Assembly (NCBI GenBank): GCA_964472395.1
Contig: CAYYMM010000001.1
Location: 60,315 to 124,314 of the forward strand
DNA: 64,000 bases
Direction: 5' to 3'
Origin: CALFER01 sp964472395
GTDB taxonomy: Bacteria; CSSED10-310; CALFER01
Shown here: positions 31,871 through 41,061 of the stretch, piece by piece
How the letters are laid out: each line of letters starts with the position of its first letter
Numbering within the stretch: the first letter of the stretch is position 1
Notes under the pieces: model-generated
The model's input: only the letters and a program-made list of their open reading frames with translations
What the model was told of the DNA's origin: nothing
Databases searched by the model: none
Translations under genes and position numbers: made by a program

Positions 31871-34840
31871 ATGAGGAATGCAATGGTTGGGATGGCGCTG
31901 CTCGGAGCGCTGCTGTTGTGTGGCTTTGCAGCACACGCGGCCGAAGTCGGTGATCAGCAGGCAGCCTACGATCTGACGGTCTCCAGTGTTCTGGGGGGAA
32001 AGTCAGAGGGGTTGGGTATATTCGTGACGGAATCACCGTTGAAGCCGGGTACTGACGTCACGACATTGAAACACACCGTGAAGACGATCGAAACGTCCCA
32101 GTGGATGGTGTTTATCGATTACCATCCTGGAGCAAACTGGTCGCATGCCTGTATGTACGTGTTTATCGATGCGTCGGATGGTTCGATCGAGACGATCCGG
32201 GATGTGTGGGCTCCTACAATGCTCAAATCCATGATCCGGAAAACCGGACCGGATCCGTTCGGCGGGCAGAACCGGATCGCGCCGAAACCGAAGCGGGTGT
32301 CCGAACGCGAAAGTCGTTCCGCTGACAATCTATGGGCCGTCATCCTTTCCGGTGGATATGACTCGGGCAATAATCATGTCCGTTACTGGAACGACTGTTC
32401 CTCGATCTATACGACATTGACGGAAGTGTACGGGTATCTGGATGATCATATCATCGTAGCCATTTCAGATGGTACGAATCCTGCCGCGGATCAGTCCAAC
32501 GGGCAGAATTCGGATCCGGATCTCGATAATGACGGCGACGACGACACAATGTATTCCTGCACTCGTGCCAATCTCAGCACCATCTTCGGCAATCTCGCCA
32601 CAACCCTCGATTCCAGTGATTCGCTGTTCATTTTCACAACCGATCATGGCTCGGGCCAGTACGGCGTTCCGGGGCAGCCGACCAGCCAGAATCTCTGGAA
32701 TGGCGAAGAAATCTGGGATTACGAATTTGCCGATCTGCTCGAACCGATCAACTGCCGGGAGATGTTCCTGACGCTCGAACCCTGTTTTTCGGGTGGATTT
32801 GTGAATGACGTCATTGAAATGAATTCAACCGTTGCCCGTGTGATTTCGACGGCGGCGAATGACCATGAGTATTCCTGGGCGATGGGTCCGGATTACGTGT
32901 ATGACACGTATGTCTTTCATTGGACTGCGGCCGTGCGCGGGGAAGATGCGTACGGGAATCCTGTGGATGCCGATTCGAACAATGACGGCGAAGTATCTAT
33001 GCAGGAAGCTTATAATTACGCGTTGGCAATGGATCAGGATGACGAACATCCGCAGTATGGCGAATATCCGGCGGGGTACGGCGCTAATGCATCGCTCTTC
33101 GGTTCAGGTCCTGTATCGGAAGGCGAGGTCAAGCTGTCGAGAAGTATCTATAACTGCGCGGACACGATTCTGGTCGTCGTCGAAGATCTGGATCTCGTCG
33201 GGACCGGGACGGTGGATGTACACATCGCGAGCACCACAGAAACGACCCCGGAACTTCTCACATTGACAGAGACCGAGGATGGACATTTCGAGGCGACGAT
33301 GGCAACGGGCACCGGATCCCCTTCGCAGGATAATGTATTGCAGGTGACGGATCAGGATACGATCACGGTCGAGTACGATGATGAAAACTACGGAGGAACA
33401 GGGCCGCAGACGGTGAATGACACGGCAGATGTCGATTGTGTCGGCCCGGCCATCAGCAACATCGGAAGCGGGCAGGAAACCTTCGAGTCGGCGGTGATCA
33501 GTTGGACGACCGATGAGCCTGCGACGAGCCGGATCGAATATGGCACGACGATGGGTCTTGGTTTGGTGTTCGAAGACACGGAACTCGCGACCAACCATCA
33601 GGTCACGCTCGAAGGGCTTGACGATTGCACATATTACTATTTTCAGGTCATTTCAGTTGATGCTGCGAACAATGCAACCGTGGATGATGCCGGCGGCTCG
33701 TTGCATATCTTCCAGACCTGGCAGCTCATGCTGTTTTTGGATGAACCGCTCGACAGCAATCCGCTATGGACGGCGCAGGGGCAGTGGGCATTTGGTGTGC
33801 CGACCGGTTCGGAGGGCGATCCGACGTCCGGGTACACGGGATCGAATGTCTACGGTTACAATCTGAACGGTTCGTACCCCAACAATCTCGCGGAAACATA
33901 TCTCACGACACCGCCCATCGATTGCACCGGCGCTCAGGGAACGATTCTCCGGTTCTGGAAGTGGCTCGGGGTCGAAAGCGCGACCTGGGATCATGCCTCG
34001 GTGCAGATATCAAACAATGGATCCACATGGACGACGATCTGGGATCACACTGGGTCATCCTTCCAGGATAGTGCGTGGTCTCAGATGGAATTCGATGTAT
34101 CGGCTGTTGCGGACAACCAGGCTTCGTTCTACATTCGATGGGTCATGGGCGCGACCGACGGTTCGGTCGTGTATTCCGGCTGGAACATTGACGACATTCA
34201 GTTGTACGCGTCGCAACCTTGTTCCGGTGAAACGCCCACTCCGGGACCTCCGACGCCCACACGAACCGCCTCTCCGACGCCTCCCCCCTCCACACCGACT
34301 CCGACGCGCACCCCGACTCGAACACCGACGGTAACTCCGAGCGCAGCGCCTCCGACGTTTACTCCGACTCCTGCGCCGACCCATACACCCCAGGCGACCC
34401 AAACACCAGCGCCGACAGACACACCGGAACCGACGGAGACCCCTGAATTCACGGCGACACCGACCAGTCCGCCGATTCCGGAAAAAGGCATGGAGTTGAT
34501 TCTGGACGATCAGGAACTGGCGGCCGGAGATTCCTTCAATCTGCACATGTACCTCCACAATCCGGATGTCGATTCGTATGTTGCGGACGCCTACATCCTG
34601 CTGGATGTCTACGGTAATTACTGGTGCTGGCCGTCCTGGAAATCCCTGAACGAAGGGTTGGACAAAAAGGTCGAGACGATTCCGGGAATGACATCGATGC
34701 ATGAAGCGGTGCTCGAATTCGAATGGCCGGCCGGTGTCGGTTCGGCGAACGGTCTGCAGTTCATTGGCTGCCTGTTCGCGCCGGACACCTGGGACATGAT
34801 CGGAACGCCTCAGATCATCAGTTGGAGCTACATGGATTGA
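31871..34840 (+). CDS. Secreted C13-like (legumain/caspase clan) peptidase with shared C-terminal domain
   Basis: 989 residues. Signal peptide about 1-24. The catalytic region (about 155-410) has FIFTTDHGSG with His259 and LEPCFSGGF with Cys305, the His/Cys dyad of clan CD peptidases such as legumain (SDHG and EACESG). Asp-rich calcium-type loops occur (DLDNDGDDD, DADSNNDGEV). Then an Fn3-like domain of the purple-acid-phosphatase type (about 520-610), a jelly-roll (about 620-785), a Pro-Thr linker and a C-terminal domain of about 117 residues shared with the 11010 protein. AGGAGGT precedes ATG 31871. It is controlled by a sigma-54 promoter and ended by a terminator. Cleavage after Asn or Asp is the family norm; the substrate is unknown. 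Confidence 0.83.
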   Translation: MRNAMVGMALLGALLLCGFAAHAAEVGDQQAAYDLTVSSVLGGKSEGLGIFVTESPLKPGTDVTTLKHTVKTIETSQWMVFIDYHPGANWSHACMYVFIDASDGSIETIRDVWAPTMLKSMIRKTGPDPFGGQNRIAPKPKRVSERESRSADNLWAVILSGGYDSGNNHVRYWNDCSSIYTTLTEVYGYLDDHIIVAISDGTNPAADQSNGQNSDPDLDNDGDDDTMYSCTRANLSTIFGNLATTLDSSDSLFIFTTDHGSGQYGVPGQPTSQNLWNGEEIWDYEFADLLEPINCREMFLTLEPCFSGGFVNDVIEMNSTVARVISTAANDHEYSWAMGPDYVYDTYVFHWTAAVRGEDAYGNPVDADSNNDGEVSMQEAYNYALAMDQDDEHPQYGEYPAGYGANASLFGSGPVSEGEVKLSRSIYNCADTILVVVEDLDLVGTGTVDVHIASTTETTPELLTLTETEDGHFEATMATGTGSPSQDNVLQVTDQDTITVEYDDENYGGTGPQTVNDTADVDCVGPAISNIGSGQETFESAVISWTTDEPATSRIEYGTTMGLGLVFEDTELATNHQVTLEGLDDCTYYYFQVISVDAANNATVDDAGGSLHIFQTWQLMLFLDEPLDSNPLWTAQGQWAFGVPTGSEGDPTSGYTGSNVYGYNLNGSYPNNLAETYLTTPPIDCTGAQGTILRFWKWLGVESATWDHASVQISNNGSTWTTIWDHTGSSFQDSAWSQMEFDVSAVADNQASFYIRWVMGATDGSVVYSGWNIDDIQLYASQPCSGETPTPGPPTPTRTASPTPPPSTPTPTRTPTRTPTVTPSAAPPTFTPTPAPTHTPQATQTPAPTDTPEPTETPEFTATPTSPPIPEKGMELILDDQELAAGDSFNLHMYLHNPDVDSYVADAYILLDVYGNYWCWPSWKSLNEGLDKKVETIPGMTSMHEAVLEFEWPAGVGSANGLQFIGCLFAPDTWDMIGTPQIISWSYMD
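34231..34482 (+). repeat. Pro-Thr linker, low-complexity coding repeat
   Basis: Thr-Pro-rich coding stretch between the jelly-roll and the C-terminal domain of the peptidase, built of ACNCCNACN units. Confidence 0.75.
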
Positions 34841-34856
34841 TGGTTGACTGACAGAA

Positions 34857-34892
34857 GGCCCGGATTGCCGATGCATTCCGGGCTTTTTTTTC
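34857..34892 (+). terminator. Rho-independent terminator after peptidase gene
   Basis: A 7-bp GC stem (GCCCGGA 34858-34864 with TCCGGGC 34877-34883) is followed by eight T. It lies 17 bases after the stop. Confidence 0.85.
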
Positions 34893-34976
34893 CCATGATA
34901 TGTCAGGTTCCCCGGCGATCTCCAGTTGATTCGGCAAGACGACCGGATTCTGATAGTATGAATAGAAGGATCTCGA

Positions 34977-35699
34977 ATGATCGGTGAAAGAGGGGGGATC
35001 AGCATCGCCAGAAACAATTCCGAATTCGATCAGATCATGTATGTTCTGACGCATGATTTCAAGGCGGCATGTCGTTCGGTCTATTCATTGAGCGAGTGGA
35101 TTCGATCGGATCTCGAGCCGCATCTGACGACTCAAACCCGATCATATTTCGAGCTATTGCAGTCACGTGTTCGCAGTATCCATACCGCTCTCGATGAACT
35201 ACATGCGTTTTTACGCGCCGACAAAGAGCCCCTCCACATGGAAAGAATCGATATCCGGACGATGCTAGATGAGATCATCATGGCGACTGGGTTGCCGGAT
35301 ACGTGTCACATCGAGATTCGTGTCGTGACACAGGAAATGTTCGGTGATCGGGGGCGGATGGTGCGAGTATTCAAGGGATTGATCGATCGGGCTTTTCAGA
35401 ACCTTCCTTCAGGAAAGGGGCGCATAGAGATCGAACAGAGTGTATGCGATAATGGGATCCGGTATGAGATCCGGAACTCGGGACCGCCGATCGATGCGGA
35501 TGGGGAAAAGACACTGTTCTGGGTTGTCGATCCGGGTGTTCGGACGCATGCTGGAGGAGGGATCATCACAGGACTGGCACATCCGAAAAAACTCGTGGAA
35601 TCAATCGGCGGAAGCATCTGTGTTGTGCGCGACGAGCGGGGATCGACGGGAATTCGGGTTGAATTGCCGAGAGTGACCGGTGGAGGAGACGAGGCATGA
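34977..35699 (+). CDS. Histidine kinase-like protein with degenerate ATPase domain
   Basis: 240 residues, no membrane segment. An H-box-like motif (VLTHDFKAAC, His26) opens a dimerisation helix pair, as in phytochrome-type kinases. The ATPase-like half is poor: where the N-box normally reads NLxxNAxKF, it has GLIDRAFQNLPSGKG, and the G boxes are weak (GGGIITGLAHPKKLVESIGG). It may bind ATP badly or serve as a phosphotransfer or docking protein. AGAAGGA lies seven bases before ATG 34977. It overlaps the next gene by four bases and starts a five-gene signalling operon. Confidence 0.75.
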   Translation: MIGERGGISIARNNSEFDQIMYVLTHDFKAACRSVYSLSEWIRSDLEPHLTTQTRSYFELLQSRVRSIHTALDELHAFLRADKEPLHMERIDIRTMLDEIIMATGLPDTCHIEIRVVTQEMFGDRGRMVRVFKGLIDRAFQNLPSGKGRIEIEQSVCDNGIRYEIRNSGPPIDADGEKTLFWVVDPGVRTHAGGGIITGLAHPKKLVESIGGSICVVRDERGSTGIRVELPRVTGGGDEA

Positions 35700-36163
35700 A
35701 AACGCTGACGGTGCTTCTGATCGAGGATGATCCGGTCGATGTGTTGATGGTGCGTCGCGTTATTGATGATATGAAGGTGGAGGTTGATCTGCATACGACG
35801 GACAGCTGTCTTCTGGCGCTTGATCTCCTTTCCGGAGACCTTGCCGGACGAGACCTCATTATCCTGCTCGATATCAACCTGCCCCGGATGGATGGTCTCG
35901 AGTTTCTCACAGAAATTCGTAAACGCCCAGAAAACAGAGGGGTTCCGGTGATCGTCATGTCGACATCCGAGGATGTGTTCGACGTGGAGTCCTGTTTTGA
36001 TGCGGGAATCAGCGGGTACATGGTCAAGCCGTTCGAGTTTGAATATCTGAAGGAATTGATCGGGACGATTATCCGATATTGGAGCTTCAGCCTGCTTCCG
36101 CATCGGGAGCGTTTTGATCCGACTTTATCGTACAAGCGGAAGAAGAGGAGTTCTGCTTCATGA
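35696..36163 (+). CDS. Receiver-only response regulator
   Basis: 155 residues: one CheY-like receiver domain with the acidic pair in LLIEDDP, phosphoacceptor Asp in LLDINLPRMDG, Thr/Ser in VIVMSTSED and Lys in MVKPFEF. The spacing and the PRMDGLEFL segment are those of Rcp1-type regulators that pair with phytochrome-like kinases. There is no output domain, so it passes phosphate or acts through a partner. It overlaps both neighbours by four bases. Confidence 0.88.
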   Translation: MKTLTVLLIEDDPVDVLMVRRVIDDMKVEVDLHTTDSCLLALDLLSGDLAGRDLIILLDINLPRMDGLEFLTEIRKRPENRGVPVIVMSTSEDVFDVESCFDAGISGYMVKPFEFEYLKELIGTIIRYWSFSLLPHRERFDPTLSYKRKKRSSAS

Positions 36164-37089
36164 AGGTACTGTATGTCGAGGATGATCCTGTCGATATTCT
36201 GGCTTTTGATCGATTCGTCGATTGTGAGAAACCGGATTGTGAGTGCTTGAAAGCCGAATCCGTTGCACAGGCGCTGAGCCTGATGGAGGAACACGAGTTC
36301 AATGCAGTGATAACGGATTATCGTCTGGGAGACGGTAACGCATTCGATATCCTGAAAGCGACGCGTCGGTGTCCGGTCATCATCATCACAGGGGCCGGCA
36401 ACGAGGAAATCGCGATCAATGCCATGAAACTCGGCGCAGTTGATTACGTGGTCAAAGACATTGACAGAAACTATCTGAAAGCGATCCCCATCATCGTGCA
36501 GAATGCGATCAAACGATGGGAGACAGAAAAGCAGAACCGATTGTTGTCACATGCGATCATGAGTATTACGGATGGCATCTGCATTTCCGATATCAGTGAT
36601 TCGATCCTGTTTGTGAACCAGGCATTCTGTACAATGCACGAATATCTGACCGAAGAGTTGATCGGAAAGACGTGTTCCTGTATCTGCAAAGATCGCCAGG
36701 AATATGAGAACATTCTCCATATTTTAACCGGTCATTCGGATGTCAACTGGTCCGGAGAGAGCGTCCATGTGGCGAAATCGGGCCGTTCATTTCCAGTGTT
36801 GATTTCCCGCTCCGTTGTGCTCGATCAGAATAAACTGCCGATGGCCCTTGTGATGATCTGCAGGGACATGACAGAGATCAAGGCGATTGAAAACGAATCG
36901 AACCTGATCGAAAAAACCGAGACACAATCGATAGATGAACCGCAGGCGGCCATGTCGGTGTGCATCGGATGTGGATCGGTTCATGAAGCTGACGGGGCGT
37001 GGATTCCGATCGTTGAAATGTTGAAGAGACTTAGTGGATTGACGCACCGATATGATATCTGCCCGGATTGTCGATCCAGGATGGCGTGA
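36160..37089 (+). CDS. Response regulator with PAS domain and C-terminal zinc-binding motif
   Basis: 309 residues. Receiver (about 1-120): YVEDDPVD, phosphoacceptor in VITDYRLGDG, IIITGAG, VVKD. PAS domain (about 125-245): ISDSILFVNQAFCTMHEYLTEELIGKT. The end carries CIGCGSVHEADGAWIPIVEML and YDICPDCRSRM, a paired-Cys motif known at the ends of many sensor proteins (CxxCxxxx...HGICPDC). It lacks a kinase or DNA-binding output. The next gene begins 38 bases before its stop. Confidence 0.86.
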   Translation: MKVLYVEDDPVDILAFDRFVDCEKPDCECLKAESVAQALSLMEEHEFNAVITDYRLGDGNAFDILKATRRCPVIIITGAGNEEIAINAMKLGAVDYVVKDIDRNYLKAIPIIVQNAIKRWETEKQNRLLSHAIMSITDGICISDISDSILFVNQAFCTMHEYLTEELIGKTCSCICKDRQEYENILHILTGHSDVNWSGESVHVAKSGRSFPVLISRSVVLDQNKLPMALVMICRDMTEIKAIENESNLIEKTETQSIDEPQAAMSVCIGCGSVHEADGAWIPIVEMLKRLSGLTHRYDICPDCRSRMA

Positions 37090-38101
37090 CTTGAATCTGG
37101 ATTCATTCATCGAAGCTTTGGCTGATGTCAATATCGGCTTGCTGGCATTCGAGACGAATCCTGGCACAATTCGGCTGTGCAATCAGCGATTTCGAGATTA
37201 CTTCAATATTGAGGATGACCGTCAGTTGCCGGGATTGCTCACGTGCATTCTGAATGATCTTACGGTGAACTCGAGAGGGAACGACGATGCTCCAAGGCGT
37301 CTCGTTTGGGAGAAAACCGTTCTGTATATCAAATTGTTCGACGCCGGTGATTTGATGTGGATCATCGTGCAGAATGCCACGGAGCGGGAGCAACTGGAGG
37401 CGATTGCTGGGGCGATCAATATAATGGATAACATCGGACACATCTTTTCGGGGTTGCGTCACGAAATCGCCAATCCGCTGAATACGATCAAAATGACCAT
37501 GAGCGTTTTAAAGCGTAACTTCGATGCGACTCCCAAACCGAAGATCTTGAACTACATCGATCGAACACTCGAAGAAATCCTTCGCCTGGAGGATCTGCTT
37601 CAATCGCTTAAAAGCTATGGAATGTATGATAATCCTACTCCTCTTGTTCTTGATGTTTCGAGTTTTATCGGGAAATTTCTAGCTCTGATCGAAAGCGATC
37701 TGATCGCGAAAGGAGTGAAGATCAAGATCATCACGAGAGGACGATTGTTTGCGTGGATGGATCCGAGAGCACTTCAGCAGGCCATGCTGAATGTCGTCAC
37801 AAATGCGCTCGATGCATTGGAAAAAACCAGGTTTCCGCAGATCGTCATCAGTGCGCTCCATATTTCTGACCGGATCGTACTGAAAGTCAGGGACAATGGT
37901 TGTGGTATGACCGAAGCTCAAATACGAAATCTCTTCAAACCATTTGTAACCTCCAAGTCGCGAGGCACCGGTCTGGGGTTGGTCATTACCCGAAAGAATC
38001 TCATGAAACTGGGCAGTACAATCGGTATTCAAAGTGAAGAAGGGCAAGGAACCACCGTTATTCTGACGATGCCGGAGGCCAGAATTGATGAAAAAAACTG
38101 A
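37052..38101 (+). CDS. Soluble sensor histidine kinase
   Basis: 349 residues with no membrane segment. A PAS-like N-terminal region (about 15-120) is followed by the H-box GLRHEIANPLNTIK, N-box QQAMLNVVTNALDAL, G1 DNGCGM, F region LFKPFVTSK and G2 GTGLGLVI. It is an intact kinase and probably phosphorylates the NtrC-type regulator that follows, overlapping it by 14 bases. The start is uncertain: ATG 37052 overlaps the previous gene by 38 bases; a TTG at 37091 is an alternative. Confidence 0.86.
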   Translation: MISARIVDPGWRDLNLDSFIEALADVNIGLLAFETNPGTIRLCNQRFRDYFNIEDDRQLPGLLTCILNDLTVNSRGNDDAPRRLVWEKTVLYIKLFDAGDLMWIIVQNATEREQLEAIAGAINIMDNIGHIFSGLRHEIANPLNTIKMTMSVLKRNFDATPKPKILNYIDRTLEEILRLEDLLQSLKSYGMYDNPTPLVLDVSSFIGKFLALIESDLIAKGVKIKIITRGRLFAWMDPRALQQAMLNVVTNALDALEKTRFPQIVISALHISDRIVLKVRDNGCGMTEAQIRNLFKPFVTSKSRGTGLGLVITRKNLMKLGSTIGIQSEEGQGTTVILTMPEARIDEKN

Positions 38102-39446
38102 AAAGAGAACACTGCTGATTGTTGATGATGATTCGAATCTGTGCGCCGTCATCAAGGATTTCTATCAATCCACACATATCCTTGTGGAGAGTGTCGCGAC
38201 CGGGCGAGAGTGCCTCGCCATCGCCCGTGAAAAGCCTGTCGATGTCGTGCTTCTGGATCAGCGTTTGCCGGATATTGAAGGATACCAACTCTGTCCGGAA
38301 ATCCTTCGATGGAACGAACAGGCCAAGATCATCTTTATCACAGCCTATTCAAGTTTCGACAACGCGGTCAAAGCGATACAGGCCGGCGCGTCGGATTATC
38401 TTCCGAAACCGATCGATATCGATCAACTCGACCTGGCGGTCCAGCGCGCGATCCGCACGCAGAAACTCGAAAAAATTGAAGCATATCAATCATATCGGAC
38501 ACGCAAGGAATCCGAAAGTTCATTGTTGATCGGATCACATGGAGGATTCGACGAGATTCATCGCCTTATCGATCTCGCTTCCCGCTCCGATGCTCCGGTT
38601 CTGATAACCGGTGAAACCGGTACGGGAAAAAATGCCGTTGCCCGTGCAATTCACTACCAGGGTCCGAGCGCTGAATCACCCTATCTCAATATCAACTGCA
38701 GTTCACTCCCAGAAAACCTTTTCGAGGCCGAACTTTTCGGATACGAACGCGGTGCCTTCACGGATGCTCAGAAAGCCCATAAAGGAATCTTCATTATGGC
38801 GGAAGGAGGCACGCTGCTTCTCGACGAAATCGGCAGCGTTCCGATGCATCTCCAGGCGAAACTCCTCAGTGTTCTGGATGATCGGCGGATCAAGCGAATC
38901 GGAGGAGAAACGTTCATCCCTGTCGATGTGCGAATCATCGCAGCAACGAACTCGAATCTGGAAGATGCTATCTCGCGTCGCGAGTTCAGAGAAGATTTGT
39001 ATTATCGTTTGAATGTGATCCGCATTCATATTCCGCCTTTGCGAGAGCGGAAACAGGATATTCCGGCATTATGCAGGCATTTCCTGGACATGTTCGACAT
39101 CGGAGATGAATTGACGATCGGGAACGATGAATATGAACGACTGGTGCAGTATCACTGGCCGGGTAACATCCGGGAGTTGAAGAACATCGTCGAACGAGCG
39201 GTCATCCTCAGGCAGGACAATCGTCTGAATCTGTCTCGGTTCCTTCAGATCAACTCCAGACAGGATCCGATAGCGACCACTCCGGCTACGACCGTATCGC
39301 TGACGATCGCTCAGATGGAACGACGCATGATCCTCAGTGCGCTCGAACAGTGCCGCAATAACTACACACAGACGGCAAAGGTCCTGGATATTTCTCTCTC
39401 GACGTTGAAGCGCAAGGTTCGTGAGTATCGCGAAAATGGAGTCTGA
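38088..39446 (+). CDS. NtrC-family sigma-54-dependent response regulator
   Basis: 452 residues from ATG 38088, with GGAGG ten bases upstream. Receiver domain (about 8-122, Asp57 in VVLLDQRLP, Lys in YLPKPIDI). AAA+ domain (about 145-365): Walker A GETGTGKN, Walker B GGTLLLDEIG, the sigma-54 contact loop GAFTDA (a common variant of GAFTGA), and the arginine fingers region REDLYYRLNV. Fis-type helix-turn-helix (about 400-450): ALEQCRNNYTQTAKVLDISLSTLKRKV. Phosphorylated, it would open sigma-54 promoters; one lies 102 bases after its stop and five others lie within 19 kb. Confidence 0.93.
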   Translation: MKKTEKRTLLIVDDDSNLCAVIKDFYQSTHILVESVATGRECLAIAREKPVDVVLLDQRLPDIEGYQLCPEILRWNEQAKIIFITAYSSFDNAVKAIQAGASDYLPKPIDIDQLDLAVQRAIRTQKLEKIEAYQSYRTRKESESSLLIGSHGGFDEIHRLIDLASRSDAPVLITGETGTGKNAVARAIHYQGPSAESPYLNINCSSLPENLFEAELFGYERGAFTDAQKAHKGIFIMAEGGTLLLDEIGSVPMHLQAKLLSVLDDRRIKRIGGETFIPVDVRIIAATNSNLEDAISRREFREDLYYRLNVIRIHIPPLRERKQDIPALCRHFLDMFDIGDELTIGNDEYERLVQYHWPGNIRELKNIVERAVILRQDNRLNLSRFLQINSRQDPIATTPATTVSLTIAQMERRMILSALEQCRNNYTQTAKVLDISLSTLKRKVREYRENGV

Positions 39447-39450
39447 TCCC

Positions 39451-39478
39451 GATTCAAATTGACGCTTCATTTTGAATC
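39451..39478 (+). promoter_or_regulatory. Candidate upstream activator site
   Basis: Inverted repeat GATTCAAA (39451-39458) and TTTGAATC (39471-39478), 70-97 bases upstream of the -24 box at 39548. This is the usual distance for NtrC-type binding. A similar palindrome occurs at 46660. Confidence 0.45.
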
Positions 39479-39547
39479 CATTCGAGATCGGACACTTCAG
39501 ATAAAGCGAAATTACGTCAATTTATTGGCATTCCGACCGACTTTGGG

Positions 39548-39564
39548 TTGGCATACCTATTGCT
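39548..39564 (+). promoter_or_regulatory. Sigma-54 promoter of FG-GAP propeller gene
   Basis: TTGGCATACCTATTGCT matches 11 of 13 consensus positions with exact GG-N10-GC spacing. Expected transcript start near 39576, about 55 bases before ATG 39631. Confidence 0.85.
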
Positions 39565-39630
39565 CTGATGTAGTCGGGTGCTGTGTCGGTCTTGTGTAAC
39601 ATAAACGGTGCGGAGACAGGAGGAGATGTT

Positions 39631-41061
39631 ATGCGCACACGGATTAATAAAACGGTGATCAGTCTGGTTGCGGGAATAATATACTTTGTTCTTTCTCCGA
39701 GCCTTGCCGCACCCCCTCTCGGTGAGCAGGCCGTGATCACGCAGCAAGACGGAGGCGAACAGAAAATGTTCGGTACATCCGTCGGTATCGATGGAACACT
39801 TTCTGCGGTGGGCGTGATCGGAGACAGTGCCGGAGTTTACAACTCTGGCGCAGTTATCCCGTTCCATTCCGAAGCTGATGACTGGAAGCAAGAAACCAAG
39901 CTCGTTGCTTCAAAACTTGTTTCGTTCGGTAATTTCGGAAGTGCGATCGCTCTGCGAGAATCAACCCTGACTGTTGGTGCTCCGGGGGATGATCAGAAGG
40001 GCGCTGACAGTGGCGCGGTGTACGTCTACTTAAGAAAAGACGGTGCTTGGGTTTCCGATGGAATGCTTGCTCCGGGAGATGGCGCGGCTGGCGACAACTT
40101 CGGCTCCGCGTTGGCGCTCGACACAGATGTATTGCTGGCTGGCGCGTTCGCCGATGACGATTCGGGAGGAGCATCCGGGGCGGCATATCTTTTCTACCGA
40201 ATGAGCAACGGATGGAAAGAGAGCGGTAAACTTACTGCCGCCGATGGCGCCTCTGAAGATTTCTTCGGGAAGGCAGTCGCCATCCATACATCCACTGCCG
40301 TGATCGGCGCACCCGGCGATGATGAAGGCGCCGTCGATGCCGGAAGTGTGTACCTGTTCACAAATCAGTCCGACAAATGGGTTCAAACAGGAAAACTCGT
40401 TTCGGATAAGCCCGGAGCAGGAGCGAAATTCGGCAGCTCAGTGGCTATCTGGGGTCCATATATTGCTGTAGGTGCGCCTGGTGAAACGGTCAAACTCCAA
40501 GGTCAGGGAGCTGTTTACCTGTATGTGTTCGATGGAACAGCATGGCTTCAGAAAATGAAACTGACGGCATATGAAGGGAAAGGTGGAGATGCCTTCGGAG
40601 CGTCCGTAACGATGCGCGGAGATTATCTCCTCGTCGGCGCTCCATTGCGCGACGAAGGGGTGCCCGATACCGGAACCGTGTATGTCTATCAGTTGATTTC
40701 CGGTATGTGGATCAATACAGCAAAACTGCTGCACCAGAAACCAGCCACGACCGATGAGTTTGGTCAAGCGCTCAGTACCGATGGTGTCAAAGCGATCGTC
40801 GGGGCTTCAAAAAGGGATGTGTCCGGAGCCAATTCCGGGGCGGCCTATATCTTTGATCTCACACTCATCCCCACTCTCACGCCGACTCCCACGTTCACAA
40901 AACCCAAACCTCCGACCGCTATCCCTACCGTCGCGCCGACCATGACCCCCACGGAAAAACCGACCCAGACCCCCGCTCCTACGAAAGCTCCGCCTCCCCA
41001 GTCAACACCGACTCCTGTTAAACCGACCGAGCCTCCTGCCGCTCGATTCAATAACGAGTAA
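39631..41061 (+). CDS. Secreted FG-GAP-like beta-propeller protein with Pro-Thr tail
   Basis: 476 residues from ATG 39631, six bases after AGGAGGAG; longer frames begin before the promoter. Signal peptide about 1-26 (end SLAA). Seven repeats of about 50 residues follow, each with an FG-x-x-(V/A)-A core, a VGAPGDD loop and a GAVYVY strand, which form an integrin-type seven-bladed propeller that can bind calcium and ligands. The last 65 residues are Pro-Thr-rich, without the C-terminal domain seen in the 11010 and 31871 proteins. Probably exported. It is immediately downstream of the NtrC-type regulator and has its own sigma-54 promoter. Confidence 0.85.
   Translation: MRTRINKTVISLVAGIIYFVLSPSLAAPPLGEQAVITQQDGGEQKMFGTSVGIDGTLSAVGVIGDSAGVYNSGAVIPFHSEADDWKQETKLVASKLVSFGNFGSAIALRESTLTVGAPGDDQKGADSGAVYVYLRKDGAWVSDGMLAPGDGAAGDNFGSALALDTDVLLAGAFADDDSGGASGAAYLFYRMSNGWKESGKLTAADGASEDFFGKAVAIHTSTAVIGAPGDDEGAVDAGSVYLFTNQSDKWVQTGKLVSDKPGAGAKFGSSVAIWGPYIAVGAPGETVKLQGQGAVYLYVFDGTAWLQKMKLTAYEGKGGDAFGASVTMRGDYLLVGAPLRDEGVPDTGTVYVYQLISGMWINTAKLLHQKPATTDEFGQALSTDGVKAIVGASKRDVSGANSGAAYIFDLTLIPTLTPTPTFTKPKPPTAIPTVAPTMTPTEKPTQTPAPTKAPPPQSTPTPVKPTEPPAARFNNE
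40876..41036 (+). repeat. Pro-Thr-rich C-terminal tail, low-complexity coding repeat
   Basis: Thr-Pro-rich coding stretch that forms the last part of the propeller protein, just before its stop. Confidence 0.7.

Noticed and set aside
38760..38780. GAFTDA in the NtrC-type protein as a sign of lost sigma-54 contact
   Set aside because: This variant is common in working sigma-54 activators, and all other AAA+ motifs are intact.
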